Of a DNA stretch of 6,024 nucleotides, positions 1 to 5,808 are shown piece after piece. Positions within the stretch are counted from its first letter, which is position 1. Each line of letters begins with the position of its first letter. The notes beneath the pieces were generated by a model, which worked only from the letters and a program-made list of their open reading frames with translations, was not told the origin of the DNA and did not search any database. Source of the DNA: Pseudomonadota bacterium (GTDB taxonomy: Bacteria > Pseudomonadota > Gammaproteobacteria > Steroidobacterales > Rariloculaceae); assembly GCA_009843005.1 (NCBI GenBank), contig VYEH01000350.1, positions 5,081 to 11,104 of the forward strand, read 5' to 3'. A program made the translations under genes and the position numbers.

Positions 1-1
1 A

Positions 2-529
2 GTCAGAGAGACATGCGTATCCACAGCCAACCACGGTGCGCGTCGCTGCCTGATCCTCAACTGGCACGAGGGCAACATCCCGTCGCTCTCCATCGTTGCC
101 GACGCGCTGCATCGGGAACATGGCATGTCGGTGGTCACCGTTCAGGCGTGCTACGTGGCCGCGGACCTGTACGGAGAGGCATTCGGCGGCCTGACCCACG
201 GCGGAGAGATCGAGGTCCTGGCGGTGCTGGCCTGCCGCCCCGAACTGGTCCACCTGGAGCGCATCGACTATTCCTCAAACGCCGAACGCGGTGAGGAGAT
301 GGACAGGCTGCGCCGCACGCACAGCTATCAGCCGGTGTTGACCGACATTCGCTCGATCGCGCCTACCGGCTGGTACGGCTCCCCTGAACATGCCACGGTC
401 GAAAAGGCCCGGCGCATGCTGGACGGAGTCGCCGACGCCATCGCCATGGAGTCGGCTGAACTATTTGCCCGGCTGGATGCCGTTCAGGGTGGAACGGCCG
501 AGGTGCGGAGATTGCAACAGGTCGGTTGA
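2..529 (+). CDS. Creatininase-family amidohydrolase, C-terminal part (5' end outside window)
   Basis: The reading frame is open from base 2 to the TGA at 527-529 (175 residues visible). The family is usually about 240-270 residues, so roughly the first third is missing. The fragment keeps the order of conserved blocks seen in creatinine amidohydrolase and MftE-like proteins. First comes a strand plus loop reading CLILNWHEGN, equivalent to the usual IVNGHGGN. Next is a helix, then THGGEIEVLAVLACRPELV, equivalent to the HAGExET metal-ligand block. A late block, TGWYGSPEHATVEKARR, matches the usual G-x-x-GDP-x-x-A-x-x-EKG stretch. Family members are metal-dependent hydrolases of cyclic or linear amides in the cytoplasm. 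The substrate is not readable here. The loop departs from consensus (W and E replace two glycines), so it is probably not a classical creatininase. It is the first visible gene of a tight + strand operon, 13 bases before the cupin. Family assignment is fairly sure; exact function is unknown. Confidence 0.8.
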   Translation, partial: VRETCVSTANHGARRCLILNWHEGNIPSLSIVADALHREHGMSVVTVQACYVAADLYGEAFGGLTHGGEIEVLAVLACRPELVHLERIDYSSNAERGEEMDRLRRTHSYQPVLTDIRSIAPTGWYGSPEHATVEKARRMLDGVADAIAMESAELFARLDAVQGGTAEVRRLQQVG

Positions 530-542
530 CCGGACACATTCG

Positions 543-917
543 ATGGCTCTGATCATTTCAGCCGAGGATGCAACGGAACTGGGTCTGCCGGGGAGGACTT
601 CCCGTGAAATCGTCTCGGGCGCCAGGGGTTCACGCGCCGTTACGTTGCGCCGGGTGGAGATTCCGGTGGAAAGTGACGGCGGCCCGGGCCGGGCGCACCA
701 CTCGCATCCGGACTGCGAAGAATGCATTCACGTTCTGTCCGGCACGGGGTTGTTCTGCACGGAGGATGAGGAAAGTCCGCTGCGTCCCGGCGATACCGTT
801 CTGGTTCCGCCGGGGGAGAGACACTACACGCGCAATACGGGCCTGGAACCGCTTGAACTGCTGTGTTTCTTCCCCGTCGCTGAACTGGGTACCGCGGAGC
901 GCCGTGTTTGGCGTTGA
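543..917 (+). CDS. Small single-domain cupin protein
   Basis: A 124-residue protein with both cupin motifs intact. Motif 1 is H53-x-H55-(4)-E60-(6)-G67. Motif 2 is G83-(5)-PPG-(2)-H94-(3)-N98. H53, H55, E60 and H94 are the expected ligands of one divalent metal in a double-stranded beta-helix. Two cysteines (C58, C61) lie inside motif 1 next to the metal site, which is unusual. There is no signal peptide, so it should be cytoplasmic. Small stand-alone cupins may be dioxygenases, isomerases, decarboxylases or sugar- or acid-binding sensors; nothing here decides which. ATG 543 was chosen because it lies 13 bases after the preceding stop and the mature fold starts soon after. Its ribosome binding site is weak, so translational coupling to the upstream gene is likely. 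The frame is open further upstream, but that stretch only shadows the creatininase gene. Confidence 0.87.
   Translation: MALIISAEDATELGLPGRTSREIVSGARGSRAVTLRRVEIPVESDGGPGRAHHSHPDCEECIHVLSGTGLFCTEDEESPLRPGDTVLVPPGERHYTRNTGLEPLELLCFFPVAELGTAERRVWR
895..899 (+). promoter_or_regulatory. Ribosome binding site supporting the TTG start at 908
   Basis: CGGAG lies 8 bases before TTG 908, inside the end of the cupin gene. This spacing favours TTG 908 over the in-frame alternatives TTG 914 and GTG 923, neither of which has a comparable purine-rich stretch in front. No in-frame ATG exists near the start. Confidence 0.5.
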
Positions 918-1906
918 GCACAGTGGCAGTTCCTGAAGTTCTGTGTCTGCGGCCCGAAGCCGACTTTCTCCGTGTCGGCGTCACGCCTCCCCGGGAACTG
1001 GATATCGCCTTTGTTGCGCCGGATGACTCGTCGATACCGTCACGCCTCAGGGAAGTCGGTGCAGTGGTGATTCCCGCCGTCGGACCGCGGCTTCCCGGAA
1101 CGTGGTTCGAAGGTAGTTCGATTCGGCTGGCGCAGGTCACCGGCGCGGGTGTGGACCGGTTGGACGAGGCGGCGTTGAAGGGGCTCGGCATCCCCGTTGC
1201 CAACGTGCCCGGAGGCTCGAATTCAGCACTGGCGGAGTATGCACTGGCATGTGCTCTGGTGCTCCTGCGGCGCATCCGCTGGGCCGACCGGCAAATTTAC
1301 CGGGGCGAATATTCCGCGGCCCGGGCCCGCATGCTGGCGTCCAACGTGACGGGGCTGGAAGGCCTGATCGTGGGTGTCGTCGGGCTTGGCAATGTGGGGA
1401 TGGCCGTTGCGGGCGCCTTCAAGAGGATGGGCAGCAGGATCGTGTACTGCGATCCCGGCGTCGCCGATCCGGTGGGCGCGGCCGAACTCGGAGCCAAACC
1501 CTTACCCCTGTTCGAACTGCTCTCCGATGCCGATGTTGTCACCCTGCACGTACCCCTGGTAGCAGCAACCCGGAACATGATCGGCGCCGCGGAACTGGCG
1601 GTCATGAAGCGCAGTGCGGTATTGATCAATGCAGCGAGGGGCGGTGTCGTTGACGAGAATGCATTGGCGGATGGCCTCACGCGGGGCGAGATCGGCGGCG
1701 CCGCGGTGGACGTCTATGCCGAGGAGCCGCCACGGGAGACGCACCCGCTGCTGTCGCTTCAGGGGGAGGCAGCGGAACGGCTGCTCCTCACGCCCCACAT
1801 CGCCGGCGTTACACGCCAGGCCTCCGCGTATCTCTTCAGCAGCGCGTGGGACAACGTGGTTCGTGTCCTGGTACGCGGTGAGCCGCCCATGCACCGGGTA
1901 TATTAG
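908..1906 (+). CDS. D-isomer-specific 2-hydroxyacid dehydrogenase (NAD-dependent)
   Basis: A 332-residue cytoplasmic oxidoreductase of the PGDH/glyoxylate-reductase/D-lactate dehydrogenase superfamily, which interconverts 2-keto acids and D-2-hydroxy acids. The N-terminal catalytic lobe ends with GAGVDRLD (79-86) and GIPVANVPG (94-102), then N105 and AE at 109-110. The Rossmann fold carries GLGNVG at 159-164, followed by D182 at the end of the second strand (IVYCDP), which favours NAD over NADP. The catalytic triad expected for the family is present: R244 in NAARGG, E273 in YAEEPP, and H297 in TPHIAG. Length is normal for the family. It starts at TTG and overlaps the cupin stop by 10 bases, so the two are probably translationally coupled. 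The family covers phosphoglycerate, glyoxylate/hydroxypyruvate, D-lactate and other substrates. Placement in a catabolic-looking operon with a carboxylate-type binding protein argues against a housekeeping serine-biosynthesis role, but that is inference. Confidence 0.92.
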   Translation: MALSTVAVPEVLCLRPEADFLRVGVTPPRELDIAFVAPDDSSIPSRLREVGAVVIPAVGPRLPGTWFEGSSIRLAQVTGAGVDRLDEAALKGLGIPVANVPGGSNSALAEYALACALVLLRRIRWADRQIYRGEYSAARARMLASNVTGLEGLIVGVVGLGNVGMAVAGAFKRMGSRIVYCDPGVADPVGAAELGAKPLPLFELLSDADVVTLHVPLVAATRNMIGAAELAVMKRSAVLINAARGGVVDENALADGLTRGEIGGAAVDVYAEEPPRETHPLLSLQGEAAERLLLTPHIAGVTRQASAYLFSSAWDNVVRVLVRGEPPMHRVY

Positions 1907-1934
1907 CGGCCCGGATCATGGGAGGAACCGGACC

Positions 1935-1940
1935 AGAGGA
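1935..1940 (+). promoter_or_regulatory. Ribosome binding site supporting the GTG start at 1949
   Basis: AGAGGA ends 8 bases before GTG 1949, an ideal spacing. An ATG at 1944 lies too close to it and opens only a two-codon frame (ATG ACG TGA) that overlaps the GTG. GTG is therefore the true start, and it gives a complete signal peptide. Confidence 0.55.
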
Positions 1941-1948
1941 AGAATGAC

Positions 1949-3046
1949 GTGATTCTCGGCAAACACTTTGGCGGTTCGGTTCTGCTCCGGGGCGCCATCC
2001 TTCTCGCCATGGCCGCCCCCGTTTTCTGGTCTTCCGGCCACGCCCAGGATTCGGAACCCTATTTCGAGGGGAAGACTCTCACCGTCTACGTCGGCCGTAC
2101 GCCGGGTAGCGGCGCGGACCTCGCCGCACGCGTATTCGCCCGCTTCTGGTCCGACTACATTCCCGGCGAACCTACTATCGTGGTTCGCAATCTGCCTGGC
2201 GGCGGCGGTACGCTCGTCTGGTATTCTGGTGCAGAAGTGGCCGCGGCCGACGGATTGCACGTAATTTTTTCGTCTACCAACGGCGCCGCTGCCGTTCTGA
2301 AGGAACCCGGGTTGCGGGCCGACTTCTCCACCATGCCTTTCGTTGGCGGCCTGTTGAGCCCCAACATGGCGTACGTGCGCACTGACAGGGTCGGAAGCCC
2401 GGAGGAGCTGTTGTCCGCGCAAGGCCTGCGATTCGGCGGCCAGAGCCCGGCGCTGCGCTTCGATTTGCTGGGCCGGCTGGCGCTGGATGCCCTGGGCGCC
2501 GAATACCGCTACATCACGGGCTTTCAGGGGGCCGCCGACGTCTTCAACGCCGTGCGCCGCAGGGAAGTCGACATCCAGGTGGCGTCGCTGGGCCTCTACC
2601 GCTTTTCCATCGAACCGACGCTGGTGGCCGAAGGTCTGGCAATTCCTCTCTGGCACAACCCGTCGGCGGACATTGACGGTAACCTGACGCCGCTGGAAGT
2701 GGCCGCGGACATTCCGAGCTACACGGAGTTCTACCGGCAGGTGACCGGTACCGAGCCCTCGGGCGAGATGTTCGAGCTCTACAAGTGGATCCTTCCGAGG
2801 GTGAACAACATCGTCTACGCTGCGCTGCTGCCGCCGGGAACGCCGGAGGAGCAGGTGACCATCCTGCGGGAGAGCTTCGTGCAGGTGACTCTCGACCCCG
2901 AGTATCAGGATGAAGAGCAGACCATGTACGGCTTCAGCCTGCCGCTGATCGGAGCGGAGGAGGGCACCGAGATTCTCAACAGCCTGTACGATGTGCCCGA
3001 GGAGATCGCGGTCTTTCTGGCCGACTACGTCGACGAAGTTCGCTGA
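1949..3046 (+). CDS. Periplasmic solute-binding protein, tripartite tricarboxylate transporter (TctC/Bug) type
   Basis: A 365-residue exported protein. Residues 1-32 form a signal peptide: K5, R14, a hydrophobic core at 15-27, and a likely cleavage GHA|QD after residue 32. The mature N-terminus (YFEGKTLTVYVG at 38-49, PGSGADLAARVFARF at 52-66, PGEPTIVVRNLPGGGGT at 72-88) matches the ligand-loop region of TctC-like receptors, which usually read GKxITxxVGxxPGGGxDxxAR...PGxPxVVVxNxPGAG. A second block, GFQGAADVFNAVRRREVDI (171-189), matches the GYxGxxEx...AxxRGEVD segment. Such proteins capture organic acids in the periplasm and hand them to TctA/TctB membrane subunits. Neither subunit is visible, and the next gene is on the opposite strand, so the receptor is an orphan or pairs with a distant permease. 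It lies 42 bases after the dehydrogenase stop and ends the + strand operon. The ligand is unknown. Confidence 0.82.
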   Translation: MILGKHFGGSVLLRGAILLAMAAPVFWSSGHAQDSEPYFEGKTLTVYVGRTPGSGADLAARVFARFWSDYIPGEPTIVVRNLPGGGGTLVWYSGAEVAAADGLHVIFSSTNGAAAVLKEPGLRADFSTMPFVGGLLSPNMAYVRTDRVGSPEELLSAQGLRFGGQSPALRFDLLGRLALDALGAEYRYITGFQGAADVFNAVRRREVDIQVASLGLYRFSIEPTLVAEGLAIPLWHNPSADIDGNLTPLEVAADIPSYTEFYRQVTGTEPSGEMFELYKWILPRVNNIVYAALLPPGTPEEQVTILRESFVQVTLDPEYQDEEQTMYGFSLPLIGAEEGTEILNSLYDVPEEIAVFLADYVDEVR

Positions 3047-3056
3047 CGAACGTGCT

Positions 3057-3533
3057 CTATTGTTGTTCCCGAGCTTGCTCCTGAGCCCGGCGCGCGCGTT
3101 CGCGTCGCTCCGCTTCAATGGCGTTCGCGTCTTCGACGTTCGGAGCAAAGTATTCGCGGCCGTCCGACTTGACGATCTTCACCATCCACATGGCGGTGTC
3201 TCCGGACAATGCGGGGTGACCGACAGCAGTAATGACTTCGCCCTGCTGGAACATGTCGTCCGTCCATCCCCGCCGAGCCAGCGACAGCTTGCCTGCCGCT
3301 TCAACGGTCCATTGCTCGATACGACCGTTTTCATCTGCGACATCGATGTAGACCCAGGCATGGGGATTGACCAACTGAAGGCCCGCGAACTCACCTTCTA
3401 TGGTCGCGGTTTCCCGTGGGTTGTAAACCGCGACAAAGGCATGGTGGGCCAATGCACCCGGGAGCGGCAGCGCGCACATCAGTATGGCTACACAGACTGA
3501 CGCTGGTGATCGCAGGCATATGGTGGAAGGCAT
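3057..3533 (-). CDS. Secreted DUF6152 family protein with charged C-terminal tail
   Basis: A 158-residue exported protein of unknown function. The signal peptide spans residues 1-29 (R8, hydrophobic core 11-25, cleavage GALA|HH). The mature chain begins with a His-His pair (30-31), as is usual for DUF6152. It continues with a beta-rich domain: VNPHAWVYIDV (55-65), W75 in EQWTVE, LARRGW (85-90) and a G-rich turn near 98-105. Residues 133-158 form an Arg/Glu/Gln-rich helical tail that the shorter sister gene at 5168-5554 lacks. The ATG is 6 bases after the stop of the upstream gene, and GGGAG at 3545-3549 (minus strand) overlaps that gene's end, so this is the last gene of a four-gene operon. 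It ends 10 bases from the convergent binding-protein gene. The paired histidines and NPH might bind a metal (inference). DUF6152 assignment is from recognised sequence pattern. Confidence 0.78.
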   Translation of the reverse strand: MPSTICLRSPASVCVAILMCALPLPGALAHHAFVAVYNPRETATIEGEFAGLQLVNPHAWVYIDVADENGRIEQWTVEAAGKLSLARRGWTDDMFQQGEVITAVGHPALSGDTAMWMVKIVKSDGREYFAPNVEDANAIEAERRERARRAQEQAREQQ

Positions 3534-3539
3534 GTGGCT

Positions 3540-4322
3540 TTAATCTCCCGGTATGACGCAGTCTTCGTAGGGATAGATTTCCTCACCGGGAGCCCAGCCC
3601 CAGGCACGCGCCATGATCAGCGGTTTGACCAGTGTCACCGGATCCGAAAGCGTCACTTCAACTTCAAGACGGCTGCCATCGGCAGATCTTGTGAAGCGCT
3701 CAACAGCCGTAAGCTGATCGCTGTGGGCGAAGCCGGCGTTGGTGTGATCCGCGGCCACCCCGTTCGTCTCGACTACCAGGGTATCGTCTTCGTAATGGCC
3801 GACCGAATAGCCCAGCAATCTCGGCTCGGGATTCGCAGGCAGCGCGCGGCCATCGGTATAGACTGTGCGCAACGCCGTCCATTCGGAATAGTACAGCGTG
3901 ACGCGGTCATCGAACTGCCTGAGTTCCATGGCGTGGGGCGCCAGAATCTGGCGTGTGAATCCCCACGGCTTGCACTGGGTCAGTGACGGACTGGTGCGGG
4001 GGTCGAAGGGGTAGTTGGCCAGCGCCTCTTCGGTCAGGTGGCTCGGGATGAACTCGGACGAGTTGAAGCGCTGGGCGACCTGCCGCAACTCGGCGTACGA
4101 ACGGTCCAGATTGGCGGGGTCCTCGAGGAGTTGAGACAGGTAGTCCCGGGCGCCGACCGTACAGCCTACGTGACAGAAATTGTCCTCGGCCCTCGGGGGC
4201 GGATCGCTCCACGTGCCGCTGAGGTCGGGCGCTCCTTCCGGCGCCTGCGCCACCGGACCCGTTGCGGGAAGGACGAGCACCGCAAGAATCGTGACTGCCC
4301 AGGAGAGCTTGATCGTTGCCAT
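3540..4322 (-). CDS. Secreted protein A, uncharacterised DLSGTW/TDGR family
   Basis: A 260-residue exported protein with no assigned function. I start it at ATG 4322 because a clean signal peptide follows: K5, hydrophobic 8-20, cleavage VAQA|PEG after residue 27. The longer ATG at 4409 would overlap the upstream gene by 64 bases and add 29 Arg-rich residues before the signal. Motifs are DLSGTW (33-38), a CHVGC cluster (50-54), LTQC (C117), VYTDGR (154-159), GYSVGHYEDDT (171-181), HSDQ (200-203) and a final PYEDC (C255). The same motif order occurs in the gene next door (protein B), so the two are paralogues. The alternation of strands and DLxGxW start suggest a beta-barrel or lipocalin-like fold, but that is a guess. 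Secreted proteins of this motif class often sit beside DUF6152 genes in my recollection, as here. It lies 23 bases after B and 6 bases before the DUF6152 gene. Confidence 0.75.
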   Translation of the reverse strand: MATIKLSWAVTILAVLVLPATGPVAQAPEGAPDLSGTWSDPPPRAEDNFCHVGCTVGARDYLSQLLEDPANLDRSYAELRQVAQRFNSSEFIPSHLTEEALANYPFDPRTSPSLTQCKPWGFTRQILAPHAMELRQFDDRVTLYYSEWTALRTVYTDGRALPANPEPRLLGYSVGHYEDDTLVVETNGVAADHTNAGFAHSDQLTAVERFTRSADGSRLEVEVTLSDPVTLVKPLIMARAWGWAPGEEIYPYEDCVIPGD

Positions 4323-4345
4323 GCCTGCGCGCTCGACGCTCGCGC

Positions 4346-5140
4346 CTATTCCTCGCCGTCTTCCAGAAAATTCTCGAAGGCGCCGAAGTCCAGGTAGTCG
4401 CCCGAGCAACTGATCTCGCTCAACTCCCAGTGCAGCGGAGCCAGGCGATAGTAGAGCGTCTCCGCAACCCAGGGCTCCGCCAGGGCAATCGGGTCCTCGA
4501 GCGTGATGTCTATTTCGAGATTCAGCAGGTCGATGCGACGAAAGACCTCCGTCACCTTGAATTGATCGCTGTGCTGGTAGCCCGACCGGTCCATCCAGGT
4601 GCGCTCGTCAATGCCCACCGTCGTGACGACAAAGGTCGTATCGTCCTCCCAGTGCCCGATGGAATGACCCATCCACAGGGCCACCGGATCCTCGGGATGC
4701 TCGCGCCCGTCAGTGAAGATTCTGCGGATCGTGTGATCGTACTCGTAAAGCATGATCGTCTGCGTATCCGAATAGACGATTTCGAAGGGATAGGGATGAA
4801 AGTACACACGCGGTGTTCCGGGCGGATAGCACCGGGTGAGGACCGGATCGTTGGTTTCGGCAAGCGAAAAGCCGCCGGCATTGGAATCTCTCGCGGTGGC
4901 GAAGCGTTCCTCGCCCCAGGCGGTCAGTCGAGGCGGATCCGGAGTCCACGTGGCGCCGCTGCGAAATGTACCCTCGGGCCTGATGCGGGTCCATACACCG
5001 GCCAGGTCACGAACCGGCGCCGGGCCGTTTACCAGGGGTTCGGAGGAGACCGGGCTGCCCGTTCCGAATTGCGCGCTTGCAACGCCCGATATTCCCAGCA
5101 ATACGATCATTCCGGGGACCGAACGGATTGTCCGTTCCAT
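4346..5140 (-). CDS. Secreted protein B, uncharacterised DLAGVW/WMGHSIGHWEDDT family
   Basis: A 264-residue exported protein of unknown function. Its signal peptide is residues 1-23 (R3, R6, hydrophobic 9-20, cleavage ASA|Q). It carries the typical family motifs: DLAGVW (45-50), LTRCYPPGTPR (101-111), EYDH (133-136), FTDGREHPED (142-151), WMGHSIGHWEDDT (156-168), HSDQ (190-193), DITLEDP (211-217) and C245 near the end, then an acidic tail. These are closer to the common family pattern than those of its paralogue A. The start is certain: GGAGGT lies 5 bases before ATG 5140 on the minus strand. It follows the first DUF6152 gene after 27 bases, in the same operon. The HSIGHW and YDH histidines could form a polar or metal site (inference). 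No enzyme or transporter signature is recognised. Confidence 0.77.
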   Translation of the reverse strand: MERTIRSVPGMIVLLGISGVASAQFGTGSPVSSEPLVNGPAPVRDLAGVWTRIRPEGTFRSGATWTPDPPRLTAWGEERFATARDSNAGGFSLAETNDPVLTRCYPPGTPRVYFHPYPFEIVYSDTQTIMLYEYDHTIRRIFTDGREHPEDPVALWMGHSIGHWEDDTTFVVTTVGIDERTWMDRSGYQHSDQFKVTEVFRRIDLLNLEIDITLEDPIALAEPWVAETLYYRLAPLHWELSEISCSGDYLDFGAFENFLEDGEE

Positions 5141-5167
5141 GGTTTACCTCCAGGGGGCGTTGTCGTT

Positions 5168-5554
5168 CTAGCGTGTGGGCGCGTCCAGCACTTCCCAAAG
5201 CGGGATGGCCTGACCGTCGGGCATGATTATCTCGTTGATCGCCACCGAGTGCCCCTCGTTTCTCCCGGCGCGGCCCGTGATCCGTATCTGGTCCCCCGGT
5301 TGCAGCGTGTTCTTTGTCCAGCCGCCCCGGGCAAGCTTGTTGGGCGCGGTCAGTTCGCCCTGCCACTGTTCAATTTCGCCGTCCTCGTTGGTGATGTCGA
5401 AATAGATCTGAACGTGTGGGTTGACGAACCTGAACTCCGTCACGGTGGCGTCGAGAGAAATGATGTCGGTCGTATAGGATGCCCGCCCGTGATGCGCAAA
5501 CGCGGTTGACGCGGCGAGTCCGACGGTGAGCAGAAAGGTCGCGGTTTTCAGCAT
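5168..5554 (-). CDS. Secreted DUF6152 family protein (first gene of the minus-strand operon)
   Basis: A 128-residue exported protein of the DUF6152 family, function unknown. The signal peptide is residues 1-20 (K3, hydrophobic 5-18, cleavage AFA|HH), so the mature protein starts with His-His (21-22). Conserved family positions follow: VNPHVQIYFDI (44-54), W64 in EQWQGEL, LARGGW (74-79), LQPGDQIRITG (84-94) and MPDGQ (111-115). Length is normal for the family. It aligns along its whole mature length with the 3057-3533 protein, which has an extra charged tail. ATG 5554 has GGAG at 5564-5567 (minus strand) with 9 bases of spacing. It is the promoter-proximal gene of a block of four and is divergent from the sulfatase gene. 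Confidence 0.8.
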   Translation of the reverse strand: MLKTATFLLTVGLAASTAFAHHGRASYTTDIISLDATVTEFRFVNPHVQIYFDITNEDGEIEQWQGELTAPNKLARGGWTKNTLQPGDQIRITGRAGRNEGHSVAINEIIMPDGQAIPLWEVLDAPTR

Positions 5555-5808
5555 GATTCGCTACTCCATTAGTAGGGTGCCTGCGCAGTGGCCGCTACTC
5601 GCGGGCTCACCCGATGGGTTTCTTGCCGTGCCGGATGAACCGGGGATATGCGCCCCCCAAGCACTGGATTACGATCCAGTTGCTGCCGTCATTCTATCGG
5701 GTCGAAACTGTTGCCGCTACCTGACCAAAAGCGCGTTCCGGCTCCGACTTTGAATTTTGCACATCGGTAACTCTTGAATGGTTCTCAGTTGAAGTACACT
5801 GCCCGCCC
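5555..5808. promoter_or_regulatory. Divergent intergenic region, presumed promoters for both directions
   Basis: These 254 bases separate two divergently transcribed genes and hold no convincing gene. A minus-strand -10-like TAGAAT (plus-strand 5691-5696) exists, but no good -35 box lies at the right distance. On the plus strand, TTGAAT (5774-5779) and TACACT (5795-5800) could form a weak promoter with a short 15-base spacer; it would give an almost leaderless message for the sulfatase, which also lacks a Shine-Dalgarno sequence. Other small symmetries are CTGCGCAG at 5581-5588 and CTACT/AGTAG around 5561-5575. Promoters must be here by layout, but none of these boxes is firm. Confidence 0.4.
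5661..5683. repeat. Imperfect dyad / hairpin in the divergent intergenic region
   Basis: ACTGGAT (5663-5669) and ATCCAGT (5674-5680) are perfect inverted repeats around a TACG loop. Two further base pairs (G5661-C5683, C5662-G5682) form if T5681 is bulged, giving about nine pairs. No T-run follows on either strand, so it is not an intrinsic terminator, and none is expected upstream of two divergent genes. It could be an operator for a dimeric regulator or a leader hairpin of the minus-strand transcript. Confidence 0.55.

Noticed and set aside
640..1275. Minus-strand open frame (211 codons) opposite the cupin and dehydrogenase
   Set aside because: Both + strand genes have intact catalytic motifs; the antisense product is Arg/Ser/Pro-rich with no recognisable fold.
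1916..3148. Long antisense open frame (410 codons) opposite the receptor gene
   Set aside because: The + strand frame has a signal peptide, recognised TctC motifs and a good ribosome binding site. The antisense product is Arg/His/Gln-rich, low in familiar motifs, and runs across the convergent gap into the DUF6152 gene, as shadow frames do in GC-rich DNA.
4323..4409. Longer N-terminus of protein A starting at ATG 4409
   Set aside because: It adds 29 Arg-rich residues before a complete signal peptide and overlaps protein B by 64 bases.
4316..5509. Long + strand open frame (397 codons) across A, B and the first DUF6152 gene
   Set aside because: It spans three minus-strand genes with clear motifs and signal peptides; its product shows no domain and lacks a good start context.
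5602..5613. CGGG-CTCA-CCCG mini-hairpin as a terminator
   Set aside because: It has only four pairs and no T-run, and it lies upstream of both divergent genes, where no terminator is expected.
5625..5700. Possible tRNA in the intergenic region, suggested by the anticodon-stem-like hairpin and a nearby CCGG-ATGAA-CCGG
   Set aside because: Neither strand gives a seven-base anticodon loop, a proper T-arm with a seven-base loop, a D-arm or a matching acceptor stem.
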